Assembly (NCBI GenBank): GCA_025769875.1 | Contig: JAGFNK010000050.1 | Span: 62,001 to 126,000, forward strand | Length of the DNA: 64,000 bases | Source: Russula earlei | Lineage: Eukaryota > Basidiomycota > Agaricomycetes > Russulales > Russulaceae | Direction: 5' to 3' | Part shown: in pieces, positions 11,059 through 22,113 of the stretch | How the letters are laid out: each line of letters begins with the position of its first letter | Position numbering within the stretch: the first letter of the stretch is position 1 | Notes under the pieces: model-generated | Told to the model about the DNA's origin: nothing | The model's database searches: none | What the model saw: the letters and a program-made list of their open reading frames with translations, nothing else | Position numbers and translations under genes: made by a program

Positions 11059-12655
11059 TCAGCGGCGCAGCCGTAGGCGGAAAGCATTTTTTGACATCCT
11101 CGATTGCCGGTCGAGATAGGCTTCGTAGAAGCCGACGATGAATTCTTCCGCTTTGAAACCAAAGCGATTGTAGAGTAGCTTTTCGGATAGCAGTCAGAAA
11201 TCTTTATCATTAAAACGAGGATATCATACCATCGCTGGGCTATTGGTAGACACATGGAGAGTGATATCTTTGTTCGGATTGCGATTGATGAGGTGAAATA
11301 GCATAGCACTAGGATGATTTCGCATCAACAATTTCGAGATTGATGAAGTTGTGCCCACGTTGCAATCTGCGCATTTTCCCAGCCGGCGCGGACAGCAAGA
11401 TAAGTAATATAAGTTTCGACCGGCGAACTAAGGATTGCGCATCCGACTACAAGACTCTTATATACTGCAACGATTGTGGCTTGCTCAGGAAAATGTTGCA
11501 AGGAGTCGCTGACTATGGAAAAAGTGATCCCGTCGGACAGCATCACTGGTTTCAAAATAGATACGAACCATCAATTCCAGACCAAAACGAGCGATGCAAT
11601 ATGTCATGGACTTGCGGCAGGTGCTCGGCTGTCAACGTGACATACATGATAGGTGCAACAGATTCCTGAACGACGCCCCTGCACGGACTGCCCTGCATCA
11701 GCGATTGGCTACTGAAAACCAAGGAACCGCACAATTTCAGTGCATAATGAGCACGGATGTCCGCCATGAGATGTATCCAAGGGGACCGCACTTCCCAGTC
11801 AACAGCAACTACGAGGGGAGACTGCACGACAAAGCCGTTTATGCGTGACAGGAACGAGCTCCGGTACGGTGTTGTCCTTACGTCGTACAGAGCGCGAAGC
11901 ACCTCGGGATCGGGCTCTGGTGTCCGCACAGTAGGGGCCAATCCCACAATTGTAACAGGATTCTTGGGCTGGAGGAGCGGTCGAGGCAAGTCATGGGTAC
12001 GCAAATGCTGAGGAAGGACTCGAATAAAGACACATATTCGTCTGGTAATCAGAATTGCGACACATACACGTTGCAGTTTCAGTTTTCGCAAAATGAGGGC
12101 CTCAGAAACGGTCAGAGAGCCTTGCGACCTCGCTTCGAGTACCCCTATGAGATTTACTTCCTCTGACGAGGAAAGTAGCAAATAAGGCCTCCCCTCGAGT
12201 TATACAGACGCATAAGCTGATCAAAAGTTCGTGGACAAGGACAAGAATGATGTGTGCTCACCAGGTCGTCTCTCCCGTGCCGTTGCTCGAGTTCGTCTCT
12301 ACGTTCTGCATACTGCGCGAGTATCGACCCCGCAACAGAGTCGAAGGTTGTATCGTCACAGTCCGCTGAGGCATATTTCGAAGCGAGGAAATCAAGAAGG
12401 GGCTGGAGGGAGACGGCTGTGAAAGACGAGCCTCCGACTGTCGCGCTGAACGTATTCCCTTTGTCGTCGTTTTTCTTTCTTTTTTTCCTGGCAGGCCTCT
12501 GCAAACCGCTGTCAAATAATTTCAAAGGAAGATATAGTGGCTAAGAGTCGTACTGTCGGCCTATCGACATATATAACGTCACTGTCACTGTCGTCCGCTG
12601 CATGTTCTTCCAAACATACATCTTCTGGTTCTTGCAACGCTGCCGTGCTGGCCAT
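11059..12655 (-). CDS. KAT14/ATAC2 (CSRP2BP)-like GNAT acetyltransferase
   Basis: A GNAT-fold protein whose C-terminal domain reads like metazoan KAT14 (ATAC2), a subunit of the ATAC chromatin complex. Start ATG at 12655 (MASTAALQEPEDVCLEEHAA), an intron, then a basic RPARKKRKKN stretch and a helical region; further introns follow. The GNAT part: YVTLTAEHLPQVHDILHRSF, WSGID, VSDSLQHFPEQATIVAVYKS, VVGCAIL, YITYLAVRAGWENAQIAT, then across an intron AMLFHLINRNPNKDITLHVS, TNSPAM and, after the last intron, LLYNRFGFKAEEFIVGFYEA ending RLRLRR. The string NPAMLLY-type + FGFK.EE + C-terminal LRLRR is what identifies KAT14 rather than NAA50. The usual acetyl-CoA loop (Q/R-x-x-G-x-A) is E-x-x-Q-I-A here, so activity is uncertain. 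Convergent with the sirtuin. Confidence 0.8.
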
Positions 12656-12829
12656 AAATGTGGTATTTAACGACAAGGTCAAAAGCTCGCGGCGGCTTGC
12701 CGAGGCTCACGAATGTTCAGATCGGGCCGGACACCGAGAGGTCAAACGAAGTATTTCAGATTAGAGCTACATTGTATAGTGATACAACGAATATAAAAAG
12801 CGAAAATAGGGCTGTATTGCAAGTGCAGT

Positions 12830-14976
12830 TCAACCAGAGGAGCGACCGTTGACGATGAGGCCAGCGGGCAACGGTGAAACGTCCCAACCATCCGCGACCA
12901 GAGCGTCGTGGACAGCTGGCCCCAGGACGGCTCTGCCGCCGACAGAATGGTTGCCACGTCCGGTGATGAATTCCACAGGGCAAGCTACATTTCGTTTGTC
13001 GGCACCAGCGTCCAACGAATAGAGAGAATTCCGCTCACTTTGAGAAGCAACGTGGTCCCTGAGACACTCTTTGGAGAGGATGATCGCCTGAGCAGTGGTC
13101 GTCGAATGCAAATCGATGATCGTTTTAGATGCAGTGGTTCTTCTGGGAAATAGCAATCGTCGATTCCGTATGAAACTGAGTGCATCTGGCTTACTTTGTT
13201 GCGTTGACACGGGCCCTCGCAATGTCCAATCGGGCGGTCTCGACCTCTTCCTGTACGAGGCGTGCCTAACGGGAACATGATGTTCAGATATCACGAGCAA
13301 TACTGAAGAGAATATCTTTTTTCTCGCCTTCTCCTCGTAGTACACTGCAACATGTATTCCCAGATTCTTCGAGTTACCCCCCTTCCGAGCCCTGGCCGCC
13401 GACGTAGTGAGTTCTTTGTGACGCATTTCAAGGTCATCGAGTCGTTCCTTAAGCCTCGCTAGATTATTGGCCCTGGCCGCCGACGTAGTGAGTTCTTTGT
13501 GACGCATTTCAAGGTCATCGAGTCGTTCCTTAAGCCTCGCTAGATTATTGGCCCTCGCAAACCCGATGTGGGGTGCGGAGGTCACATGAGAGTCGTTGGA
13601 AGCAAGAATGGAGGGTTCAGGGTATTTTGTTACTGTGCGACGCTTCCTGATTGGCACTACATTCCATTCTTCTTCTTGAGGCTGAGTAGGTCGAGTCGCC
13701 TGGACGACAGTCAGGGCGATGCTCGTGGTGAGCGATACAAGCAAGGGACGATGTGCTCGCGGACTTTTCTAGGAAATCACTATCTTGGTGTGGAGGTGGA
13801 TCCTGGTGAGATGGTGCGATCTTCCATCCCGCCGCAACCTCTGCATCGAGGCCACACAGAAGCCACACAAGGTCAAGGCCATCGTCGGCTCGAGACCCGA
13901 CTGCGTGTAAGCATAAGTGAGCATCGGAAAAAAGTCGTTTCCGCTCGTTTACACTTAATTTGTTGAATCGAGGCGTGTTCCGGAGGATGTCTTGTAAGTT
14001 AAGCAAAACGGTCATGTCAAGTGGTGGGAGATCGCTATCCTGAGCACTGGTGATGACTGCAAGGGCACGGCGGACAGCTGTTGCAGGCGTCTTTGACTCC
14101 GGGGAGTGAAAGAACGACTTGAAGAATGATTCTGAACGAGGCGGAAGGAGCTCGGCAAGCCGGGCAGAAATGGAAGAGACAAAGGTCCAGATATCGACGT
14201 CAGAAATCGTCGGGAGTAAGGCGGAATGTGAACCATGACTGGAAGAAGCATTTTCGTAAACCAGTCGCTGTTGTCGTATGTCATTGAGAGTGACAACTTT
14301 TGATCTATCTTTCCTCTTCCCCTTCGCATTGAAAACGCGCTGCTCTGTTCCAGTCGTTCGGGGGAGGTCGTTATCAAGGGCGTGGCATGTACCGCCATCA
14401 TTTCCCAGCTCTCGTCGATATTCTTGGGTTATCAAAAGATGGAAGGCGTGCTCCATATCGACTTGATCAGCGAGTTCTCCATCACATCTTGCGTCTGTTA
14501 TGGCATGTTCTACATGAGTGCTTGGTATTTCGGGAATTGCACTCTGTGAGAATGTGAGGGCATGTGAGGAAGAAGTGGTACTGGAAGAAGTGGAACGCGG
14601 GGAGCCCAAAAGGGATATAGCATCCGCAACAGTATGAGCGAAGGGGTCCCCGTTGATGGCATCGCTGCTGAGAGAGCAACTATCGACGTTGCTGCCTAAC
14701 GAGGTCTCATTGATAAGCTGCTCGTCAAGATCCACCGATGGAACGGTGAGCTTGGCAAGGGTTCGGCGTAGCTTACGAAGCTGTCGCCTGGTGAGGGTTT
14801 CAGGATCCCTTTCGGAAAGGAAAGCTGCGATGAGTGAGCTGTCCAATGAAGGAAACTCCAGCTGCGGTGCCAGAGCCCGGGAGTAGGCCAGTATTACCCC
14901 GGTTATTCTAAGAACAGAAAGGGGACAGATTTACCTGAAATTCCTCCAACAATGTCGGCTTTGTCGGTTCTGCCAT
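12830..14976 (-). CDS. SMR-domain protein (Cue2/YPL199C-like) with internal duplication
   Basis: Start ATG 14976 (MAEPTKPTLLEEFQ) splices in phase 0 into LEFPSLDSSLIAAFLSERDP, then a long exon with Ser-rich and variable sequence to about 13800. The second long exon begins near EEWNVVPIRKRRTV and holds a charged helical block, a DUF1771-like stretch (RHKELTTSAARARKGGNSKN, then VAVYYEEKARKK) and a C-terminal Smr domain: TIIDLHSTTTAQAIILSKEC, VEFITGRGNHSVGG, then LGPAVHDALVADGW. Smr domains act as endonucleases on RNA in no-go decay (yeast Cue2) or as nucleic-acid nickases; the DLH and GRGNHS motifs are present. The exact intron between the two long exons (about 13680-13790) is unresolved. Inside the helical block 27 codons are repeated exactly (separate entry). 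Stop at 12830-12832. Confidence 0.82.
13389..13555. repeat. Perfect 81-bp direct tandem duplication (2 copies) inside the SMR gene
   Basis: The unit begins gccctggccgccgacgtagt at 13389 and again at 13470, period 81, and runs unbroken through 13550 with five more matching bases. I see no mismatch between the copies. On the coding (minus) strand each copy gives 27 residues beginning ARANNLARLKERLDDLEM, so the frame is kept. Perfect identity, including third codon positions, points to a recent event or to an assembly artefact. Confidence 0.95.
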
Positions 14977-17382
14977 TTGATGTATGATCTTAACGCGTGA
15001 TAGAGTCAAAGGTTCGAGTGCAACACCCGGCCAAGAGGCCTCATGTCGAAAAAGGAAGCAGACCAGCCACCCAACCCCGTCCTTTTACCAAGCGATGAAT
15101 TCTACCAATACACACAATAGATGCACTTGCTTCGAAAATTACATACAATGGCAAGGTTGTAGCAAGGCAAGGACAGTAACCGCTAAGAAACAGCGACACG
15201 CAGGGCCTCGAAGTTTTTTACCCGTGAAGAGGGTAAGGGTAGGAAGAAGAATCACGACGTGCAGATGATTATTTAAGCAAAAAGGGAGGCAGGCAGAATA
15301 TACTAATACAAGTGCAGTGGAGCAGAACGATGCTGTCGACAGCACTTCCAAAGCAGAGTTCAACCGTGAGAGTCGTCTAGTTGTTAAGCACGCATCCGAC
15401 GCGTCTGAAAGTCGAGAGAGATTCGACTTGCCCCTCTTTGCTTGGGCCAAACCCTCTTTTTTATACACGCAAGAACCCTGGAACTACCTCAGCATTACCT
15501 CCTCCTGTTCAACAGTCATATCCCTGGAACCTCTTGGTGACTCGACCCCCATTCTGCCTCGCGGCGTCACGTCAGCTAGGTTCAAGATAGGATAACGGAA
15601 ATGCAACTCGTCCGAATGGCGTTCGAGACGTGGATGGAAAGGCGAGATGCCCTATACTATGAACCATAAAGAGCTCAACACAATATGAATAGAATAAGTC
15701 CGACAGATCACCTCAAAACGGGGCAGCACATTGTGATAGTTGAGGACGAAAAAGGCTGGGGACGACAGTTGCGTCGCGGAATCTACTTGCTCGGTGGGCC
15801 TAGACGTAGAGACGTCACATGTCTAGATTAGTTACGCCTTCAAGTTCTATAGCAAGCAGAAGGGTTTACTTACTAGGCTTGGCTTGGAGGCCACCAGTGT
15901 ACATACACCGTGGCCTATCCCCATCACCTGATTTTGCCGGCCTCAGGAAAGTCATTGCGTGTAGACCTATGACAGATGTTAGTTGTAATCCCATGCCAAG
16001 CATAAGCTGACACACCGAGCGTCGGTCGGATACCATGCCCAAGAAGCAGGCGGTTTCGCTCATCACGACCATATTGGACTCGCCCGACAAACACAAACAC
16101 TAGGACTCGATGATGGGGGTGAATTTCTCCTTCGAGGACAACGTGAATGATTCCGGCAGTAATACTGAAGGAAGGGATCCTCCCAATGGCGACTCCGGCT
16201 CGGGAGTTTCGTACGCCCCTGGACCAGATCACACATTAGTGGATGGCGTATGCTCGAGAAAATACAAGCACGGGCGCACTTGGTTTACATAGCACGCTAG
16301 TTCTTATACGGACCGGAAATGAAAAAGGCGTGGTATATTTCTTGTGAAGAAGCTGTGGCGCCGTGGCGGATGCGATCCCCCACTGATGGGCCAAGCACGT
16401 GCCCGTCCGACCGGAGCTGGAACCGTCGCATCCTCTCCATTACACACCCGCTCTTCCTGGCCATAGAGTCTCATAGTCCCCGAACTTTACGAAATAAACG
16501 TCGGTGGATAGTCTTTGTTTTTCAAAGTTGTCTTCCTGGTGTTTATCACAAGCGGCAATAATGGCCTCTTCGAACTCAGCTTATTGGAAGTCTCCATGGG
16601 AGATGTCTTCAATGATGATGATGCGATGCAAAAGATGGTAAGGAAAGACGATAGAATGACATGCGTAGGAGCCGGTTGGGCCAGATGAGATACTCCCAAA
16701 GGAGGCAGACGATCACAAGGCCCTACGAAGGCAGAAGGCAAGAGCCTAAGCCGTCTATCTCGATATAGAAAGCCCTAGCCCTGAAGACGGGCCTGAGCCG
16801 GGGCTTTTGAGCTGGGTCGGGCATTGTAAACGGCTTGGCGGTGCACAATCGTGCACGATGGCGCGTGGCCCCCACTGCACTGCCTGAGATAGGCGACTCT
16901 CCCATAACGACTGCAGAGTCTGCCAATTGAAGATCGGGGAAGGCTGAACGACTTGATTGGGATGATGTATGCACCAAGTCATTTATGACCGATTTCAGGA
17001 CACTGACTGGTCCGCTTCCAAATCTTGGTTCACGTTCGGTTGGTATAGATGCATCAGGACAGTTTGGTTTACCCTACTAATCCCTGTCAACAATTTACCC
17101 GCAGAGTTGATGAAATTGGGGACATCACCTGCCACAGCGTTCGGGTCGACCTTCCGCTTTCTTATCTTCCAGCTTCCACAATCCTTCTGGCGCTCAATTC
17201 GGTGCAAGTCAATGAGTGGGACGATCATCACATAAATCCATCCATGCCCCCGAGACTCCAGCCTCAATCAGCACGATGGACGGGTTGCCCTGAGATTGCT
17301 TTGCGAAAATATTCCTTCTTTTCTTGTCGATACCGTGTGGATTACGGTCAAGTTGATAAGCAATGTCACTCCAGATTCTAAG
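14977..17382. other. Gene-poor stretch, no gene supported
   Basis: About 2.4 kb upstream of the SMR gene. Open frames up to about 110 codons exist on both strands (for example 15317-15595 plus, 15924-16232 minus), but none joins into a gene model or shows a recognisable domain. One short minus-strand stretch near 17280 (GNPSIVLIEAG) looks protein-like but leads nowhere. The most likely content is decayed sequence. Confidence 0.45.
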
Positions 17383-17577
17383 CTGTGGTCATCTATGGAC
17401 CTCACTTGTATATTCACCCTTTACTGCTAAATCAGTCCCTAGACAGGTCGGTGTGTCCAGTGTATGGACAAGGATTAGTTATGAACTACATTCTGACCAC
17501 ACCTCATTGTGCTGGCTATACATCAGTAAACTGGCAAATTAGATTCCAGGTTTCCACTGGTTTCCATTGGTTTCCAG

Positions 17578-17604
17578 GTTTCTGGGAACTTAAAACCCAG
17601 AAAC
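17578..17604. repeat. Perfect 9-bp stem hairpin
   Basis: gtttctggg (17578-17586) and cccagaaac (17596-17604) are exact reverse complements separated by a 9-base loop. It lies in the first GGTTTCC cluster. Confidence 0.85.
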
Positions 17605-18041
17605 TCAGAAACCTATACTACTCAACTCAGATCTACCATTATTCACACACAAGCATTACTGGCAACTGTTACAAGTCCTTCTCAGCCATGTAGATCATGT
17701 GAGCAAAGCATGGCAATGATGATGATGCTGTAGATCAGTTGATGCTAACTGCCTGTTGTGAAGACTTGTACATTCCACAAAGCCCTTAGAATAGTGTTTC
17801 ATTAGGGCTCACATTTGATTACTTGCCTTTCCACATAGATTCTATGCCTTCATGTCTGACTCCTATCTTGCAGCACCATTAGAAATTGTATATTATAGGA
17901 CCTAGATCTGAAATTACATAGGTTCCAGTAGGTTTCCTAGGTTTCCATCCCAGGCTGTCCAGCCAGGTTTCTGAGGAAATGGACCTGGGTTTCCAAGTGT
18001 CTAAGTTTCCAGGTTTTAGCTGGTTTTCAGTGGTTTTTGGT

Positions 18042-18062
18042 GGTTTCTCAACTTGAGAAACC
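18042..18062. repeat. Perfect 21-bp near-palindrome
   Basis: ggtttctcaa (18042-18051) and ttgagaaacc (18053-18062) are exact reverse complements around one central base. It lies in the second GGTTTCC cluster, about 440 bp after the first hairpin. Confidence 0.9.
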
Positions 18063-18359
18063 TCTGGAAACTGAGAGGCACAATTACTGATGTAGTTTCT
18101 GAGTCAGAGTCGACGCAAGTGACTTATGGTTGGCACTGGCAGAATGGGGGTGTAGTCAAGGATTCAAGAAGCTGAGATAGTCAAACGAGCTATATAAGAC
18201 GAGACTTCAATGAGCTAGTGCAATGGCACTACAGGGATACGGTAATAGGCAGCGCGGCGCTTAGGCGTGTGGCGTGAGAACCATGCTCTGTGGGGTTAGG
18301 GGTACTGGTGACATGCGTTGTCCTGCCACCTGTTGATTGCAATAACCATATATCACAAG

Positions 18360-18908
18360 ATGTTGTTCTATGTCTCTATTATCGCCTTTGTTGCTCTATT
18401 TCTCTTGCGTACGCCTATGCCCTTCCCATCAATCTATAGGAGACTTCTAATCTCTGTCGCAGTGACATACCGTTACCGTGCCTACCTTCCAGTTCCAGAC
18501 CGTCTACGTACCATCATCTCTAGGTTTTCAAGAGAGGACTATGCGCCACTCTCTACTTTTTCAGACCAAGCAGCTGCTGGTATGACGAGTACGACATTCG
18601 ATATCGAAGCGGACAATATTTTCCAAGGAGATGCTAGAGTTGGACTCGACGAGCAGGCAACTCAGGAGGTCATGGAAATTATGAGAAGGCAGAACGTCAC
18701 GTAGGTTTTTTCGTTCATTTGTCTACTTAGTTCTCTCTCAATATCCTGTACAAGTTTTGATCAGGCGAGACTTATTCGTCATCATCGCTATTTGGCAGCG
18801 AACGGCGTTGACCCTTCCGGTAAGTCTTGTTCAAATCTCATACGTGACTATCGTTGAGTATCTCTTGCAGGTATGCCTCTCGATGCAAAGGCGGTCACAC
18901 GCCTGTAA
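18360..18908 (+). CDS. Small DUF2015-like fungal membrane-anchored protein
   Basis: Three exons. Exon 1 starts at ATG 18360 with a hydrophobic segment (MLFYVSIIAFVALFLLRTPM), a likely signal anchor. After an AP-type middle comes the conserved C-terminal block: NIFQGDARVGLDEQATQEVM, EIMRRQNVT, then across an intron of about 70 bp FDQARLIRHHRYLAANGVDP and across another SGMPLDAKAVTRL, stop 18906-18908. The pattern D-R-x-G-L-D-E ... I-M-x-x-x-x-V-x-F-D-x-A-R ... F/Y-x-x-N-G-(I/V)-x-P-x-G-x-P-x-D is that of the fungal family DUF2015, whose function is unknown. Splice phases agree at both introns. It stands alone in a repeat-rich neighbourhood, with the hairpin element about 300 bp upstream. Confidence 0.8.
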
Positions 18909-21187
18909 TTGCTCCCCCATCTGTACCAACTGCCTGTTCTACCGTATCATTGGCTGTACCACTGGATCAGTCTTTTCACCGACCTATTATATGTATTCCC
19001 TTCGCGGTCATTCTTTCCTGCGACCGGTGAAATCTAAAATGCCTATCGCAGGATTTTGCGGATAAGTGCGTGTGGTACGGGCATTTATTTGTTTCTCCAG
19101 CTCGAATCACGTGACATATTCGGTGAGAACAAACCAGCCAGGTCAATCACCGAGGATGCAAGCTGCAAAGGGCTCGCCCCTCGGGCCCGTGGCTCGGGAT
19201 TAACCCCTTTCCTTGGTTTCGTATTCACGTGTCACGTAATAATTGCTAACGTGTTTGTTGGTCGGAACCCTCATTGTGAGATGTTATACCCCATGAAATA
19301 CCGCCAGCCATCCCTTGGACATGAGTTTCCAGCCACATCTAGCCCCCTCTGAGGGGTCGCAAGACTGATGCTTCCGGGCGGTGTGTTTGGACTTGTCTCT
19401 AACACAGATGTTCTTCTTCACGCCTCATGCCGCGGATCCCGGACTATTGCAAACTTATCGGTGCGGAGCTGACGTCTTGGCCGTCAGCAATGGCCGTCAG
19501 GCCATTCATTCTCGCACTTTATTTTTATCAGAATCACTGACACTCTTGGATGTAACAGGAACAGCAGTTTGTGATGCTCTAGCCACTGAGGTATGTGAGG
19601 CTACATGTGCAGCTGCGCTTTCTAAGCACGCGGACGCATGAGTGCGTTCCATTTTCCTAGCCCTGGCACCCTCACGTGCAAATTTGGATTCTGTTGGATG
19701 TCTTTGAAGTGCATCTAACGGTTACTTCGGTGGCTATCCTATCCAGGCTCGCCAGGAACAATTATTGATTTTTGTGCGGCACAACCCAGACCGGGTTAAG
19801 GTGTCTTCCTACCCTTTTCGCTATCACGAAAACATCACCATTGACACCCGGTCTGCGTGCCGCCCTTAAAACCTAGGTTTTCATGTTTTCGGCGGCAAGT
19901 TGACGGGTCGGTATATGCCCGTGTTCGGGTCCGTCGGAAAACGCCGGAAAGCGTGGCACAAGCTCAGAGGGGTATGACACTACTGTTTGACGCTGACGCT
20001 ACTTTGTAAGTGAAGCAGGTCAAGGCGCTCAATTACACTTGCCTTACAACATTGCTCCATTGGTCCTGTGGCGTGAAGCGTGAAATCAGTTACACGTGGC
20101 TGGCCAATCAATGAGATTCGGGTGCCCTCTTGTGTTCACGTTGACCGTTGTGTCCGGCGAATTCAAATCTCGGTTGCTGTAAACCACGTATGAAGTCGTC
20201 GCCATATTTTCCATCAGCGTGTTTCTGAACCGTGCCACCTTCTGCCACTCCCAGGATTCGGTATGCACTGGCTAGCGGCACCGTCGTATAATCCCATCCC
20301 GATGACTATATGGTCCCGTAAATCACGGAAACAAAGGTGTGTTGCCATTTCCATGCATTTCTCTTTCCGCACTGTCGTCATCACACTCGACATTGCAGTG
20401 TCCGGATGGTGCCCGAGCCGTTACGAAAGTCGCCGGGTAGCTTCAGCATCCGGGATATCCACCCCTGAGGCCTGAGCGCTGAGCCTTCATCTAGGAACCG
20501 TATCATTCAACATGATCCTTCCGGTCTAGACTCTGGGGCGGCCCGAAAGCGCTGAGGCAGTAAACTATGACCAAGTGGTCGGACTGGAAGGCATTCCCAA
20601 ATTTGGTAACACCACGGCCATGTATGGTACCGGGGATGTTCCCACGCCTCGGACCGTTTGGCGGTTAGACGAAACTGCTTACTCTCGGCAGTCCCGGTTG
20701 TGGTGTGCTCAATAATGTGCCCTCTACGACCGCTGCGACACCGCCTCGACCGCTTACTCTTGAAAACCGGAAAGCACGGTGTTGTACACTCTGGCATGCA
20801 TTATGCTGGTTACGTCTTGGTCGATCAGTGCCTCCAATGTCATCATACACGGCGAACCGCATCAAACCCCTGCATGCTCAACAGAAATGCCAAAGTAGTG
20901 ATGACTGGCGCGCTAGCTATTTTTGTCAATGCTGTGGCTGGGCCCGGGCGGAACTTGTTTCTATCTCGTTGGCAATACCGTTCATGTTTCGTCGTCGTAC
21001 AAGGAGCGTGTTGTCAGACTGTCAGTATATGCTCTGTATTAGGGAAGCGGTCGGGATATCGAAGATATAAGTTTACCCTGAGGGTGGTGGCCCAAATATC
21101 CTCACAGCTCTATCCCTAGGAAGCGCACTGATATCAAAGCTACCTTCACTTCATCCACTCATCACTCTCTCTTCTCACACAACCGAC
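18909..21187. other. 2.3 kb without recognisable genes
   Basis: Many short open frames on both strands, none longer than about 155 codons and none with a recognisable domain or splice chain. The sequence has ordinary base composition with many CpG sites, so it does not look like strongly RIP-mutated repeat. Content unknown. Confidence 0.45.
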
Positions 21188-21894
21188 ATGGCCGTCATCG
21201 ATTCCTTCAAGGCTAACACCACTAGCGTAGAGGTACCTCTTGACTCCTCATTCATCGATGTTCGCGAATAACCGGTATGCCGCAGTTCTCGTGGCCTGTT
21301 GATATTAGTGGTCTCGAACGCATTATGCTCTCAGCTCATGGCGATCTTCAACGACTTCTGAGGCTAGTTGTTTCCCGTTGTTATTAATGACTTGGATTCT
21401 CAATCATCTTGTGCAGTGCCTTTTTCGCACGCACAATTAACATCAAGACCATCTACGCTCACACGTCCCCGCGTACGCATGTGGCTTCGCCTGAGGAACC
21501 CATAACCCAGCGCCGCGAAGTCCACCTTCTATGCGGCGGAAAGACGGTCTGTGTTGCAACGAGCAACGTCACCCTCACCGCGCCGCTATGCGAGCGACTC
21601 TTCATCGACGAAAAGTTCGCTATTGGACAGATGTTCCGCAAATTACAATCGCCTCCCCAATTTGCACTTCTCGAATGTGGTAGCAAGAGCGAAGATGGCA
21701 AACGCGTACTCTGGCGGCGTTACACCCTATCGACGGAGGGTTTCGAATGCGACATTACCGAGGTGTTCCCTGACCGCGATATGTTTGTTCAGGGCGAGCA
21801 ATGGCTCAGCCGAGAAATTTATAACTCCCAGGATATCAATGCGGAAGAGAGCAAGCGGCGATATGCTGCGAATACCGTTCTCATTGCCGTTTAG
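21188..21894 (+). CDS. UbiC/chorismate-lyase-fold-like protein
   Basis: A three-exon model has consistent phase 0 at both introns: MAVIDSFKANTTSVE, then FSWPVDISGLERIMLSAHGD + LQRLLRL, then TIYAHTSPRTHVASPEEPIT onward. Later blocks are REVHLLCGGKTVCVATSNVT, PLCERLFIDEKFAIGQMFRK, FALLECGSK, LWRRYTLSTEGFECDITEVF and PDRDMF. The order (G-L-x-R-I-x-L hydrophobic helix with a D-G/G-D turn, R-x-V-x-L strand, V-A-x-S strand, IGQ loop, RRY strand, ITEVFP) matches the chorismate pyruvate-lyase / UTRA fold. Fungi have no bacterial UbiC pathway, so the ligand is unknown and the call is to the fold only. About 200 residues in total. Stop 21892-21894. Confidence 0.55.
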
Positions 21895-22113
21895 TTGTGT
21901 CAGTACCGATCCCGCACGTGACCCGACTTGACTCTCTTTGTAACCCAACCAGCATATATAGATTCCGGATAATGCCTTGCATTTGTATTATTTAATCTCC
22001 GTCAAATCCCAATATTACTATCTTGCCTCGTTTCATCCCACGACTGTTAGCTTATAACTTATGGCGTTCCCTGCAGGGGACTCGGTTAGATCTTCAGTTA
22101 TTTCAAATGTATC

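Larger units (their letters stand above)
17540..18085. repeat. Cluster of GGTTTCC-type motifs with hairpins, likely repeat element
   Basis: Two clusters of degenerate GGTTTCCA/TTTCCAGG motifs, at about 17548-17615 and 17921-18075, flank about 300 bp of AT-rich sequence. At least ten motif instances are visible, some on the other strand as GGAAACC/AGAAACC. Each cluster holds a perfect hairpin (separate entries). No open frame crosses the block. This looks like a non-autonomous mobile element or a piece of one, but I could not find clear terminal repeats or a target-site duplication, so the class is unknown. Confidence 0.55.

Noticed and set aside
11040..11309. NAA50/San N-terminal acetyltransferase
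   Set aside because: FGF with a nearby YxxK-like pattern first suggested NAA50, but the upstream exons and the LRLRR ending match KAT14 better.
15000..15040. ggttcgag near 15010 as a tRNA T-loop
   Set aside because: No matching T-stem, anticodon arm or acceptor stem could be folded around it.
17383..17504. tgtggtca / tgaccaca pair as terminal inverted repeats
   Set aside because: Only 8 bases, 110 bp apart and outside the motif clusters; expected by chance and without a target-site duplication.
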